A stretch of DNA of 64,000 bases from Bolinopsis microptera (GCF_026151205.1 NC_087082.1:16957401-17021400); one strand, 5' to 3'. Positions 1 through 10,222 are shown, numbered from the stretch's first letter. Translations and numbers: made by a program. The notes: generated by a model not told the origin, from the letters alone.

Positions 1-560
1 TGCCAGCAACAACTGTGAAATAAGTGTGGCTTGTAAAAGAGGATACATATTGGGACATTTGCTTTCAGAGTTCCAATGAGATGATAAATCTAGTAAAGTT
101 TGTTATAAAAAGTAATCTAGTGAAAATTGAACTCCAGCTACCAAATAGAGCTAGAGGGAAGCTTTCTGCCATCCTTCCAGGCAAAATCATACCTGTTAGA
201 CTCAGAACTCTGTAACTGTGCTGCCAGCGGATACCGATCCATCTTTTCTCCTTTCGACTTTGCCATAATTATATGTTGTTTCTTGTCAACCCAGTCATGA
301 TTTCTAAGAGTAATAGATTATTGAATGAAAGATACAAGAAGTTACAATCAGAACAAATAAATAAAATATACACCATTCCAGGACAATCATGACTGCTAAT
401 TGTTAAATTCTTGGCAGTATTCAAGATGCCTGATGGAATTCCGTGTGAACATCCACACAGAATTTCACGCTAGTTCACATAGAATTCGGCGTGGACTAGT
501 TGGGCTTCTAGATACTGCCTAATTCCCTGCTAAAAAAATAATGAAAAAAGGCCTTGAATA
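1..560. other. No gene recognised
   Basis: I see no convincing coding region, RNA gene or repeat boundary here. The only open frame (24-215) is short and resembles nothing I know. The stretch leads into LINE 3' fragments and may itself be old transposon debris. Confidence 0.4.
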
Positions 561-564
561 GAGG

Positions 565-900
565 CCATTCAGCTTGTGATGTTATTCCATATTGGAACAA
601 ACTCCCTCCGGATGTCAAGAGCTCTGTGACAGTTTTAGGCTTTAAAATTAAATTAGGATGATGTAAGAAGGATTATATGATTTCTAAAAGTATTACAAAT
701 TATTACAAATTATTACTTTTTTGGACTGTTTCTAATGAAGTTTTAGTTGAGGGAGTTGAAGAATTGAGGGAGCCAGTTATGTCAGTAATAATAAAGAGAA
801 AGATAACGATTATCTTTGGTTTCATCCTTATGTGGCAAAGAAGCGATTTATAAATATTTATTCCACTGTGAAATTTGATTAGGTTTTAAAATAGGATTGT
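565..900 (+). mobile_element. LINE-A 3'-end fragment (degenerate)
   Basis: The sequence matches, with many changes, the end of the LINE-A reverse-transcriptase ORF and its tail seen at 19009-19330 (minus) and 26650-26870 (plus). Shared marks are a frame encoding YWNKLPPDVK, a VSNEV-like segment and a final block encoding HPYVAKKRFIN. Reading frames are broken, so this is a dead 5'-truncated copy. Confidence 0.75.
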
Positions 901-1009
901 TGATACATTTTTTTGAATATTGTATTTGATAAATAATTTATGTTGGTGGGGAAATATTTATAATATATTTTTTCGCATAGTGCGATGATATTTTGTAGAA
1001 TGTTTCGAA

Positions 1010-1262
1010 AGAAGTTTTAACAAGAATTGAAGGTACCAATTATATCAGTAATAAGGAAAAACACAATGATTATCTGTGGTTCCATCCTTATGTAGCAAAG
1101 AAACGTTTTATAAATCTTTACTCCACTGGGAAGTATGAATAAATTAAATTTTGTAATGTTGTTTTTATTCATGATTAATATTTGATAAATTATTACCTTT
1201 AAATTTGATGGAGAAATAGTTATTTTTCCATGTAGTGTGATGATACTTTGTAGACATTAGTG
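1010..1262 (+). mobile_element. Second LINE-A 3'-tail fragment
   Basis: A second copy of the LINE-A terminus starts at the VSNEV-like segment, runs through the block encoding YVAKKRFINLYSTGKY and continues into the AT-rich tail with a GTGATGATA..TTTGTAGAC motif. It follows the 565-900 fragment directly, suggesting two separate truncated insertions or a tandem 3'-end duplication. It is interrupted at 1263 by a GC-rich MITE. Confidence 0.7.
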
Positions 1263-1551
1263 CAGTGGCGTAACGAAGGGCCCTGCTGACCCCGCTGTGC
1301 AGGGGGGCGCCGTCTTAGGGGGGCGCCAAATCGTCGTTTGAATGTGGGACAATTTCGAAAACTTAACTAAAGTACTAGCAAAACTGCGCGTTTTGCTCCA
1401 GATACACACTTTTTTAGAGATTTTTACCGGTGTATCCTCTAAAATCACCTAATTTGTTCAATGTTAGGGAGGGGCACCAAAAGGGGAGGGGGCGCCAACA
1501 GGGGGGCGCCTTTTCGGCAGGGGGGCGCCAACAGGCAACGTTACGCCACTG
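1263..1551. mobile_element. hAT-like MITE with CAGTGGCGTAACG termini
   Basis: The element begins CAGTGGCGTAACG and ends with its reverse complement CGTTACGCCACTG, which is a typical hAT-type terminus. The interior is GC-rich with several GGGGGGCGCC repeats, unlike its AT-rich surroundings, and has no transposase frame. The 8-bp flanks (cattagtg and atgttatg) are not an obvious duplication, so the insertion may be old or the exact boundary may differ slightly. It lies in the tail of a LINE-A fragment. Confidence 0.6.
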
Positions 1552-2090
1552 ATGTTATGTCATAATTTTTACTTTACTTTACTTTACTTTATGTGTGATG
1601 ATGTGATGTCATAAATTTTACTTTACTAAACTTTATTTTAGCTCCAATGCTCATGTATTCTAACAGATTCTACCAATCCAATACAAAGAGTAAAGTAGGT
1701 TTCCATTCAGTCAGTAGTAAAACGTGTCAGGGGCTGGTCTTCCTTAGAGGGACTCCCCATTTAATTCGTGGCAGGCCTGAGCATTGGCAGTTACCTGGCA
1801 TGTCAGCCCCAATGTGAAGAGCTCTTTTCTAGATTCTTGCATCATATACGTGAGAGGAGCGAATATGAAATACAGAATACTAAATTAGCAAGCTAGGTAA
1901 CATTGGCGGTTAAGAAACGACAATTTCTTTTGTGTTTTGTGTTTTGAAAAAAGACAATGTAAAATATTTAGCAACTCACTATAAATCCTAAATACGTTTC
2001 AGCTAAAAACTTTCAAGGTTCAAACTATAAACTATAACTAGACTTTTAATTTTAAGGGTCCATACAACGTACTAGAATTTTATTTATTTT
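1552..2090. other. LINE-A tail remnant plus unassigned sequence
   Basis: At 1552-1640 the LINE-A terminal motif GTGTGATGATGTGATGTCAT recurs beside short TTTAC repeats. From 1640 to 2090 I recognise no gene. Position 2086-2090 (atttt) is the left target duplication of the copia element that follows. Confidence 0.5.
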
Positions 2091-2280
2091 TGTTAGTATT
2101 CTCACTGAGCTGCGAGGGCCACATCGCTGCAGTGTTTCTATTTCTATTATGGATTGTATTTGTATTTATATTCATTTATTTATTTATTAAGATGACTAAC
2201 CATCTATCTCCATAGGAGTGGTGGGGCTGTTTTTACACTACAATTACTGCCTATCATTGCACCGTCTAACCAATAAAACA
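2091..2280 (+). repeat. 5' LTR of copia element
   Basis: 190-bp direct repeat of 7567-7756 with TG..CA ends. It is very short for an LTR. An AATAAA lies close to its 3' edge, where the retroviral-type polyadenylation signal would be expected. The last base (A, 2280) is also the first base of the gag ATG. Confidence 0.92.
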
Positions 2281-3032
2281 TGGTAAACAGTGAAGATGAA
2301 AAAGAAAGTAATCCACCACCTGATACAGCAACATCATCAAATGTTCAAGGAGCAGTACTGCAACCAGAGCCAATACAAGTGCAGTACCAACAGCCAGCAG
2401 CCCGCCTTACAGCCCCACCGCAATGGAAAGCATCTATGAGTTATGAGGAATGGAGACTACAAGTTGAGATGTGGGACAAATTATGTGCAGTCAGAAAAGT
2501 AGACCCCGCAGAGCAAGGGTATGCCTTGTTCAACCTAGTATCTCAACACACTGATCATAATATCGTATCAAAGCTCAACTCAGCAGTAAAAAACAAAGAC
2601 ATCGATGTTCTTGACGGGGAAGGAGTACAAAACATCATGAAGCTATTAGATAGAACATACAGGAAAGATGATACCAGTAAGATGATGAAATCCTGGTCGG
2701 ATTTTATCAATCTTAGGAGAAAGGACAGTCAAGATATGTCAAGCTTTCTCAATAACTTTGATCAAGCCAACACCAACTTGAAAATTAGCAAGATAACTCT
2801 TCCTGGAACTGTGTTAGCATTACACATGCTAGAAAGATCCGGTTTATCAGCAAATGACAAAAAGCTGGTAATGACTGGAGTTGAGTTAGTTAAAACAGAG
2901 TCTGTTGTTGAAGATATGATGAATTCAATCAAGAAATACTTTGGTGAAGGAATCCGTGAGGTTGAAAAGAGACCACAATGTGATACGCCCATCAAAGAAG
3001 AGCCAGTATTCAATGGTGAGACTTTTTTCTGA
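2280..3032 (+). CDS. gag: copia gag-like protein
   Basis: A 250-aa open frame encoding the capsid-type (UBN2/copia gag-like) protein that would package element RNA in cytoplasmic particles. A charged, proline/glutamine-rich N-terminus is followed from about residue 50 by a WKASMSYEEWRLQ..W segment and helices typical of copia gag. The zinc knuckle is not in this frame but in the overlapping pol frame. The ATG uses the final base of the 5' LTR, leaving no leader for a separate primer-binding site; the next in-frame Met is near residue 53 and could be an alternative start. Pol overlaps the last 92 bases in the +1 frame. Homology is recognised from overall pattern only. Confidence 0.8.
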   Translation: MVNSEDEKESNPPPDTATSSNVQGAVLQPEPIQVQYQQPAARLTAPPQWKASMSYEEWRLQVEMWDKLCAVRKVDPAEQGYALFNLVSQHTDHNIVSKLNSAVKNKDIDVLDGEGVQNIMKLLDRTYRKDDTSKMMKSWSDFINLRRKDSQDMSSFLNNFDQANTNLKISKITLPGTVLALHMLERSGLSANDKKLVMTGVELVKTESVVEDMMNSIKKYFGEGIREVEKRPQCDTPIKEEPVFNGETFF

Positions 3033-6000
3033 ATCGTCAGAATCTACACGTTCATCATCAGATCCTGATAACATGTCTGAAGAAGAGGAAGCCTACTACA
3101 CCAATTGGAGAAATAGAGGAAAGGCTTGGAGAAGAACAGATAATAACAGATCATACAACAATCACATCTCAAGATTTAATCGTGACAAAAGGGATAATGG
3201 CAAAGGAGAATACAAGCCAAAGAGATATTCAGATAATGATCGAAGAAGAGATAACTCTAGAAGTTTCAAAAAAGAGTACTCTAAGACATATAAGACAGCT
3301 GATGACTCTAGGGCAACTCAGAAGTTTAACCCCCGGTTGAGATGTAATAGATGCGAATCAGTAATGCATTTGATTAAAGATTGTCCTCATTCAGATAGAT
3401 CAGAAAATGTTAATGAATGTAGAGAGATTTCAGAGATGGAGACAGCAGAATGCCATCAGGTAGCACTTTTAGACTCTGCTTGCTCGAAGAATGTAGTTGG
3501 CGAAGAATGGATTCGTGAGTACATAGATAACCTGACAGAAGAGGACAAAGCACTCCTGAAAGTGTCAGACGCCCGTTCAAAATACAGTTTTGGAGGTAGT
3601 GACCCTATTGCTGCCGCAGATGCGGTGAGAGTACCTTGTATAATTGCCGGAAAGAAGACATTCCTTTGGGCTGATATAGTGCAAAGGAATATTCCATTTC
3701 TGATCTCCAAAGAAGAGATGGCAAAGCGAGGGTTTAAATTAGACCTTGGTACAAGTACGATTGAAGTAGACGGAGAGGTGATCCCTGTTATAACAACCGA
3801 GTCAGGTCTGATTGGCATATCTCTATGGGATTATAATGAAGTTGCTATAGAAGAGCAATGTAATCTAGTCAATCTAGATGACACAGTCAGCAGTATTACC
3901 AAACTTCATAAGCAGCTGGGTCATTGTTCAGCAGAGAATCTGAAAAAGATTACAAAAAATGCAAACGTACAAGGTGAAAATGTGAACAAGGTGATTGATC
4001 AAGTGCTAAAAGAATGTGATGCCTGTGCGAGATATAAAAGAACACCCTCCACACCAGTCGTTGGATTACCTATGGCAACGAAGTTCAATGAGGTAGTAGC
4101 TCTTGATTTGAAACAATTTACTGGAATCAATGGTTATGTGATTTACATTGTTGATATGTTCTCAAGATTCTGCAAAGCTAGGGTGATTTCCAACAAAAAG
4201 CCAGAGACAGTAATAAAAGCCTTTACTATGGAATGGATTGCAGTAGGTATGGGACCTCCAGGAAAAATATTAGTGGACAATGGAGGAGAATTCGCAAACA
4301 ATGAACTTAATGATCTCAGTGAACAACTCAACTTTGAAATTTGTGTTACCAGTGCCTACTCACCTTGGTCAAATGGCTTATGTGAAAGAAACCATGCTGT
4401 GGTTGACAAATCAGTGCTTAAAATGATGTATGACGGGTTTCCATTGAAGATAGCACTTGCATGGTCAATCAATGCCAAGAACACACTGTACAATGTCAGT
4501 GGATTTTCTCCAGTGCAGATAGTGACAGGTCAGAATCCAAACTTTCCTGGGGTATCTTACAACTTGCTACCTGCTAATGAAGGAGCAGATGAATCATTAT
4601 CAAGCGACATTCAAAGGAATCTTAATGCAATGTATCTAAGCAGAAAAGCATATCTAGAGGCAGAGAATTCAGAAAGAGTTAAAAGAGCTTTGAAAAGACC
4701 CTTACGAGATATCAACCAAGACTTTATGATTGGTGATGTTGTATTCTACAAAAGACCTAATATTGAACGCTGGAAAGGACCTGCCAAGATAGTCGGCAAG
4801 GAAGGAAAGACTCTTATACTGAGGCATGGAGGACTGCTTATCAAAGCAGCAAGCTGTAGAATTGTGAAACGAGAATATATAGTGAGTGACGAGCACAACC
4901 AAAACAATGATGATATCTTGGAAACAGAGAATAGCCAACATGATGAAGCAGTCAATCTTAACGATGATCAGTTTGATGAAGCTGCTGAAAACATAGAAGA
5001 AATGCCTATTCAATTTCAAGTGCCAGTGGAAACAGAGGAAATACCAACAGGACAAGAAATTATGAGCTCCTCTCCAATACTTGAAATAGACTCTAAGGTA
5101 ATTTCCAATGAACAAAAACAACAACTCAAGATTAAGTATTTGGAAACTAGACTTCAGAAAAACGATGTTTCGGTCGGAGATACGGTGAAACTTGTTAAAG
5201 AAGGAAAAGAAAATGAATGGGAGACATGTACCGTGACTCAAAAAGGAAAACGGCTTGGCAGAAAAGATCACTGGGTGAAACTTATGACAACCCAAGGTGA
5301 AGAAAAGCTGATAGATTGTACAAAGACGGCTATGTACAAAGCTGATGCTGCTATTGGTGCAGAACCTGGAGACGATCACGAAGAATGTAATGTTGTGACA
5401 ATTCCCACTTCCAGACACAATGAAGATGTGGTTATTAAGGCTAAAGTTATTGAATTGACTAACTGGAAGCAGAGAGAAGTATATGATGAAGTCAAGGATT
5501 GTGATCAGAATGTCATTACAACAACTTGGGTAATAACAGAAAAACCCAGCACTGAACTTGGAGTTAAAGCCCGGTTAGTAGTCCGTGGATTTCAAGAGCA
5601 AAATCAGTCGATTGAAGTGGAGTCACCTACAGTATTCAAAAACACTCTCAAGGTTGTACTTGCTATAGCTGCAAACCAGCAGTGGCAACTAACAACGATT
5701 GATATCAAAGCTGCCTTTCTGCAAGGAAATAAAATTGAAAGAAATGTTTATGTCATACCACCCAAGGAAGCTCATGTAGAAAAAGGTTATTTGTGGAGAT
5801 TGAGAAAGACAGTGTATGGTTTAAATGATGCGGCAAGAGCTTGGTTTATCAGTGTGAAGGGACTTCTTATCAACCTTGGTTGTACTCAATCAGTGTTAGA
5901 TCCTGCTTTGTTCATATGGAGAACTAGTACTGGATTCGAAGGAATACTTGTGCTTCACGTTGATGATTTCTTAGTAGCTGGTACAAAGTCATTCTTTGAT

Positions 6001-6894
6001 ATAGTTGTAAAAGAACTGACATCAAACTTTGAAGCTGGTAAAATATGCAAATCAAAGTTCAATTACATTGGTCTATCAGTTGAGCAGACAGAAGACGGTA
6101 TCCTAGTGAACCAACATGAATATATCCGAGATCTAGCAAATGTCATCAATGATAAAGAACATGAGATATATCATCTGTCGACTGACAGGAAGCTTAGAAC
6201 AATATGTGGTCAGTTGAACTGGGTAGCTGCTCAATCACGCCCAGATTTGTCATTCATGACGTATGATTTAAATGTAACAAAGAGTGTAGATCCAGTAGAA
6301 GCTGTTAAGAAGGCCAAGAAAGCATTCAGACGGATGAAAGAGCTCAACGGTTGTTACAACACAAAGTTCTCAAAGTTAGGAGACATTTCTACACTAAAGA
6401 TTGTGATCTACTCTGATGCATCATCTATGAACCTCGGTGACAAGGTGTCCACAGGAAAAGGTCATCTAATAGTCCTAATGAATGAGGAAGGAAAGATATC
6501 ACCGTTATCATGGGGAAGTCATAAATGTAAACGAGTTGTAAGCAGTACTTTGAGCGCAGAGACTTTGGCATTCAAAGATACATTAGATCATGGAGTGTAT
6601 GTCTCTCATCTGATAAGTGAGATCTACTTCGATCAATTTGATAAGTCAATGGTTCCAGTAATAGGCTTTACAGACAATCAATCATTAGATAAAGCTTTGC
6701 GATCAAGTAAACATGTTGAAGAAAAGAGGTTGAACGTTGATCTGGCTACCATTAGACAAATGCAGCAGAAAGATGAGATTGAAGTAAAATGGGAAGAGGG
6801 AGCTAAACAGCTTGCGGATCCCTTTACTAAAATAACCAGTAACAGTGATAAACTTTTAGTGATGCTAAATAAAGGAGAAATTGTTTCAATTTAA
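2941..6894 (+). CDS. pol: copia pol polyprotein (PR-IN-RT-RNase H)
   Basis: A long open frame (up to 1317 codons from the overlap) encoding the element's enzymes. In order: an arginine-rich stretch; a CCHC zinc knuckle (CNRC..H..C, near 3345); aspartic protease with LLDSACSK, where copia proteases usually have DSGA; integrase with HHCC (LHKQLGH..CDAC) and the D,D,E signature around ALDLKQF, VDNGGEF and ERNH; reverse transcriptase with ARLVVRGF, IDIKAAFLQG, YGLNDAARAW and the catalytic LHVDDFLV; RNase H with IYSDASS, SSTLSAETLA and TDNQSL. The frame is not opened by an ATG in the overlap, so expression by a +1 frameshift within 2941-3032 is likely. No internal stop is present. The DSAC protease motif is the one departure from consensus. 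Confidence 0.92.
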   Translation: MVKESVRLKRDHNVIRPSKKSQYSMVRLFSESSESTRSSSDPDNMSEEEEAYYTNWRNRGKAWRRTDNNRSYNNHISRFNRDKRDNGKGEYKPKRYSDNDRRRDNSRSFKKEYSKTYKTADDSRATQKFNPRLRCNRCESVMHLIKDCPHSDRSENVNECREISEMETAECHQVALLDSACSKNVVGEEWIREYIDNLTEEDKALLKVSDARSKYSFGGSDPIAAADAVRVPCIIAGKKTFLWADIVQRNIPFLISKEEMAKRGFKLDLGTSTIEVDGEVIPVITTESGLIGISLWDYNEVAIEEQCNLVNLDDTVSSITKLHKQLGHCSAENLKKITKNANVQGENVNKVIDQVLKECDACARYKRTPSTPVVGLPMATKFNEVVALDLKQFTGINGYVIYIVDMFSRFCKARVISNKKPETVIKAFTMEWIAVGMGPPGKILVDNGGEFANNELNDLSEQLNFEICVTSAYSPWSNGLCERNHAVVDKSVLKMMYDGFPLKIALAWSINAKNTLYNVSGFSPVQIVTGQNPNFPGVSYNLLPANEGADESLSSDIQRNLNAMYLSRKAYLEAENSERVKRALKRPLRDINQDFMIGDVVFYKRPNIERWKGPAKIVGKEGKTLILRHGGLLIKAASCRIVKREYIVSDEHNQNNDDILETENSQHDEAVNLNDDQFDEAAENIEEMPIQFQVPVETEEIPTGQEIMSSSPILEIDSKVISNEQKQQLKIKYLETRLQKNDVSVGDTVKLVKEGKENEWETCTVTQKGKRLGRKDHWVKLMTTQGEEKLIDCTKTAMYKADAAIGAEPGDDHEECNVVTIPTSRHNEDVVIKAKVIELTNWKQREVYDEVKDCDQNVITTTWVITEKPSTELGVKARLVVRGFQEQNQSIEVESPTVFKNTLKVVLAIAANQQWQLTTIDIKAAFLQGNKIERNVYVIPPKEAHVEKGYLWRLRKTVYGLNDAARAWFISVKGLLINLGCTQSVLDPALFIWRTSTGFEGILVLHVDDFLVAGTKSFFDIVVKELTSNFEAGKICKSKFNYIGLSVEQTEDGILVNQHEYIRDLANVINDKEHEIYHLSTDRKLRTICGQLNWVAAQSRPDLSFMTYDLNVTKSVDPVEAVKKAKKAFRRMKELNGCYNTKFSKLGDISTLKIVIYSDASSMNLGDKVSTGKGHLIVLMNEEGKISPLSWGSHKCKRVVSSTLSAETLAFKDTLDHGVYVSHLISEIYFDQFDKSMVPVIGFTDNQSLDKALRSSKHVEEKRLNVDLATIRQMQQKDEIEVKWEEGAKQLADPFTKITSNSDKLLVMLNKGEIVSI

Positions 6895-7022
6895 TTGGTA
6901 TTTAATGGTTTTTTAATTAGTGGTAGGTTTTGACGCCAATGAAACAGTGTGCATTTGTTTTTTTTAATTGTTTATAATTTGTTTATAATTACGAGTGACG
7001 ATGACTTTAATGTATAATTAAC

Positions 7023-7071
<49 letters not shown>

Positions 7072-7566
7072 AACAACAACAATCCGAAGTCCCGGTGACA
7101 CTTTGTCAAGAACAGCTTATTAAAAGAAAAAGACAATCCGAAGTCCCGGTGACACTTTGTCAAGAATCAGCCCATCAAAAAAAAAAAAAAAAAAAAAAAA
7201 ACTAACAATATTTACAGGGTTTCACAAGGAATTGGTACCTGTGCATCTCTGCTTTGGTTTTGGATCTTGTGATCTCTCTGTGGTAGTATGGCTCTCCTCT
7301 TGGCTAGTACCTACTCTCACCTTGCTCTCAACGTGACAGACTACTTACTTTCTCCTGCTATCTATGGCCGTTGTGAGAACGGGATACAGACTATGAATAG
7401 TACAGTGTAAGAAATTGAAAGGACTGAAAGAATTGAAATGAACAGTATTATTATGATTTTTGAAAAAGGAAGGAAGAAAGAATTGAGAATGTGATGATAG
7501 TTTTTGGAAAAGTGATGATGATAGTTTTTGGAAAAGTTTTAATCTGTTTTAGAAATTGGGGTAAGA
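6895..7566 (+). other. Non-coding 3' interior of copia with A-tracts and duplicated 32-mer
   Basis: Between the pol stop and the 3' LTR lie an A tract of about 43 bases (7028-7070), a 32-bp sequence beginning AATCCGAAGTCCCGGTGACA present twice (7081-7112 and 7135-7166), a second A tract (about 7177-7200) and a unique segment. The last bases before the LTR (7551-7566) are purine-rich and are the only candidate polypurine tract. No coding potential is seen. Confidence 0.75.
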
Positions 7567-7756
7567 TGTTAGTATTCTCACTGAGCTGCGAGGGCCACAT
7601 CGCTGCAGTGTTTCTATTTCTATTATGGATTGTATTTGTATTTATATTCATTTATTTATTTATTAAGATGACTAACCATCTATCTCCATAGGAGTGGTGG
7701 GGCTGTTTTTACACTACAATTACTGCCTATCATTGCACCGTCTAACCAATAAAACA
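7567..7756 (+). repeat. 3' LTR of copia element
   Basis: Base-for-base match by eye to 2091-2280. The following ATTTT (7757-7761) repeats the bases just before the 5' LTR. Confidence 0.92.
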
Positions 7757-8026
7757 ATTTTCAATCTAAATCGCACGCCAAAATTTAAATTGAATTTTGC
7801 AAAAAGACTCTGAATGCTGAAGTTATCAAAATAATGTGTAAAAGTAAAGTTAAGTAAAATTTATGACATCATATCATTATTATCATTTTTTTTGTGTGTA
7901 GTCAGTGTAGCTTACGTTGCAATTATCGAGCTCTGTTATCTTTTGTAAATTGCGATAAGTTCAGTTTGCTGCTACCGCGTAGTTAGCCTTTGCGTGTGTA
8001 CTTGTACATTCCTATACAAGTACACT

Positions 8027-8938
8027 ATGGAGGATGATCGTAAGGTGACCCAATCTCTGGACCAAATTCAAGGATTCGAGTATGATGAACAGACAAAATT
8101 GAAGGACAGTTGTACTAAGTGGTTCATTGCGCTGGGAAAAGAACTGAAAATAGACGACAGAGATATTGGTGGAGATATGGACAGAGAAATATTTATGGCT
8201 CCAACTGTCTATAAAAAGCATCTGGCACTTCGGCTTGTGGAAGCAATAGACCTCGTTCAACGGCATGAATGCCAGATGGCTAAAATGGAGGAGATCATAT
8301 ATTTCTTGAAGACGGAAGCGTTAGAAGACAAGGATAAGTTGATCAGGCTGCAGGGCCAGCTGCTTGTGCAGAAGGACAAAGAACTAGAGTTGTTTAAGAC
8401 ATCGGTTAAGAAGACAGTGCAAACAACGGTGGAGTCAGGGATTAAGAGCTACAGTGCAGCTGTACAACAGAAAGGTGAAAGTGGTACGGTCTGCGACAGT
8501 AACATACTGAAGAAGGTGATGAAGAGTGTGGCTGCAGAGGAGGACAGGAGCAAGAACCTGATTGTGTTTGGGTTGAAAGAAGAAGAGGGAGAACAGCTTC
8601 CAGCGCTAGTAACCGCAGTTCTGGAGGAGATTGGGGAGAAACCTCACTTCGAAGCGACTAGAGTCGGCAGGAAGATGCCAGGTAGTACGACTATCCGACC
8701 AGTAAAGATCACTGTCCCAAGCTCAACAGCGGTTCAACAGATTCTGATGAGAACAGGAAGACTGAGGCTAGTTGAGACCCACAAAAATGTATGGATCTGT
8801 CCAGATAGATCTAGCGAAGAACGAGCAACGAGGAAACATCTAGTTACCGACCTGAAGAAGAAAAGGGCTGAACAGACTCATCTCGACCACTATATCCGGT
8901 ACGGGAAAGTCTGTAGCCGTGATAAGAAACCACCATGA
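8027..8938 (+). CDS. LINE ORF1-like RNA-binding protein, no ORF2 attached
   Basis: A 303-aa frame. I take the ATG at 8027 because its context (ACTATGG) is good and nothing upstream starts with ATG in frame. The middle (about residues 80-140) is coiled-coil-like and rich in K/E/Q. From about residue 175 it has the pattern typical of LINE ORF1 proteins of the CR1/L2/Jockey group: RSKNLIVFGLKEEEG (RRM-like strand), ATRVGRKMPG, RPVKITVPS, then a basic C-terminal domain (CPDRSSEERATRKHL). Such proteins bind element RNA. No endonuclease or RT frame follows, so this is an internally deleted LINE, a mobilised ORF1-only element or an exapted gene. An AATAAA at 9367 may end the transcript. Confidence 0.7.
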   Translation: MEDDRKVTQSLDQIQGFEYDEQTKLKDSCTKWFIALGKELKIDDRDIGGDMDREIFMAPTVYKKHLALRLVEAIDLVQRHECQMAKMEEIIYFLKTEALEDKDKLIRLQGQLLVQKDKELELFKTSVKKTVQTTVESGIKSYSAAVQQKGESGTVCDSNILKKVMKSVAAEEDRSKNLIVFGLKEEEGEQLPALVTAVLEEIGEKPHFEATRVGRKMPGSTTIRPVKITVPSSTAVQQILMRTGRLRLVETHKNVWICPDRSSEERATRKHLVTDLKKKRAEQTHLDHYIRYGKVCSRDKKPP

Positions 8939-9060
8939 AGCAACTCATGTCTCTCGGACACTGATCAGTATTTGAATGAGTATTGTGTATCTTAATAGTT
9001 TTCGGACGTTATCTGTATTTGAGAGACAATTTTATAATTTATATACGAGCTATTTCTTGA

Positions 9061-9138
9061 TTGTTTCACACTTCATATTTCATAATTTGTTTCACACTTC
9101 ATATTTCATAATTTGTTTCACACTTCATATTTCATAAT
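9061..9138 (+). repeat. 26-bp tandem repeat, three copies
   Basis: Three uninterrupted copies of a 26-bp unit beginning TTGTTTCACACTTCATATTT lie downstream of the ORF1-like gene, probably in its 3' non-coding region. Confidence 0.9.
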
Positions 9139-10222
9139 TTCATTACTAGGTGGAGGTGACGTTATTGAGACTTTGGGCGGCCATAAACCTCGTGTTTTAA
9201 AAGTTGTCTTCTGTACTTGTTTCACTGACCCACGCTTTATAGCATTTATACATTTCGGCCCATTTTATATGTTTGTTCGATTTGCTGTACATTTGTATAT
9301 TTGCTATTTTGTAAAAGTTTCAAATCAAATCATTACACATTTTTTGTATTTTGGACGCTGATTCTGAATAAAGTTTAACAACTTTACCTTTACTGGGCCG
9401 CGCTCAGCCTGTCATTCCGCCTAATCTCTGATCTCTAACATGATAGCCTGAGGTCCCCAGTGCCCAGGTAACTTTACCATTTACCTAGCCATGAGTCTAC
9501 GCATACTAATTGCGTGACGCGCTTGTATTACAAGTAATATGTAATATATCCTGTGCCGCCTTCGGCGGTCTCGCGCTACTGCAAACGAGAGGGCTTTGGG
9601 TTAAAGCAATTTAACAATTGATACTCGTCTAAATTTCAAAATAAGCAAAGTGCAGTGCTGCCAAGTAGCGCGCTGTGTTAATTCATTTATGATTTACAAT
9701 TTACAGTAAACAAAATTAAGTCGAGACATATTTTTGGCTCGGCGAGCAAATTAAAGGGCGCAATTAAATTTTGCCCGTTCTGTGTACATTTGTAAATGCT
9801 GGTTTCGATTTTAATGGTAAGTATTTCAAATTAAGGTAAACAAATTTGTGCTTCAAATCTTATTACTTTACCCGGGAACATTATAGCGGGTTAATTTATG
9901 ACTATAAAAATTAATGACCGGGAAAATTATGGCGGAATTTTCCAAAACCCACCACTTTATCCCAGTTATAATATTCCCGAGTAAGGTATATATATTATCT
10001 TCACGATAACTTTAAAACAAAAACTAACTCGAATCCTAAAACATAAACAAGCGCAGCTCAAATCTTGTAGGTTTACAACCTACCAGGACGCGCGCCGAGT
10101 TGGACTCGTCAACGGTCCAATTTATGGAACAGATATTTTACGAGTATCACCCGTTAACTTAAATTACATATATTGTTTTACAAGCCTGTATCGTAAGCAC
10201 GTTTGTAAAGTAAAGTAATTTA
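9139..10222. repeat. GC-rich interspersed repeat region, no gene
   Basis: It contains blocks found again elsewhere in the window. CTCAGCCTGTCATTCCGCC near 9404 recurs at 58427. The GTAGGTTTACAACCTACCAGGACGCGCGCC-type block (about 10066-10097) and the CGGGTGATACTCGTAAAATA motif recur near 11225-11330 and 58650-58870. CpG-rich words (GCGCGCGC) stand out from the AT-rich background. No coding frame is seen. Boundaries of single elements are unclear. Confidence 0.6.

Larger units (their letters stand above)
2091..7756 (+). mobile_element. Complete Ty1/copia LTR retrotransposon
   Basis: A 5666-bp element bounded by two 190-bp LTRs that appear identical by eye (2091-2280 and 7567-7756), starting TGTTAG and ending AAAACA. 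It is flanked by a perfect 5-bp target duplication ATTTT (2086-2090 and 7757-7761). The interior encodes gag and a pol with domain order protease, integrase, reverse transcriptase, RNase H, which defines Ty1/copia rather than Ty3. Identical LTRs and open frames point to a recent and possibly still active insertion. The interior also holds a 0.67-kb non-coding 3' segment with long A tracts. Confidence 0.93.

Noticed and set aside
4702-5418. Minus-strand 238-aa frame inside copia pol
   Set aside because: Antisense shadow of a well-supported pol frame.
7200-7566. Possible additional env-like ORF downstream of copia pol
   Set aside because: No open frame of useful length precedes the 3' LTR; the frames seen run into the LTR repeat.
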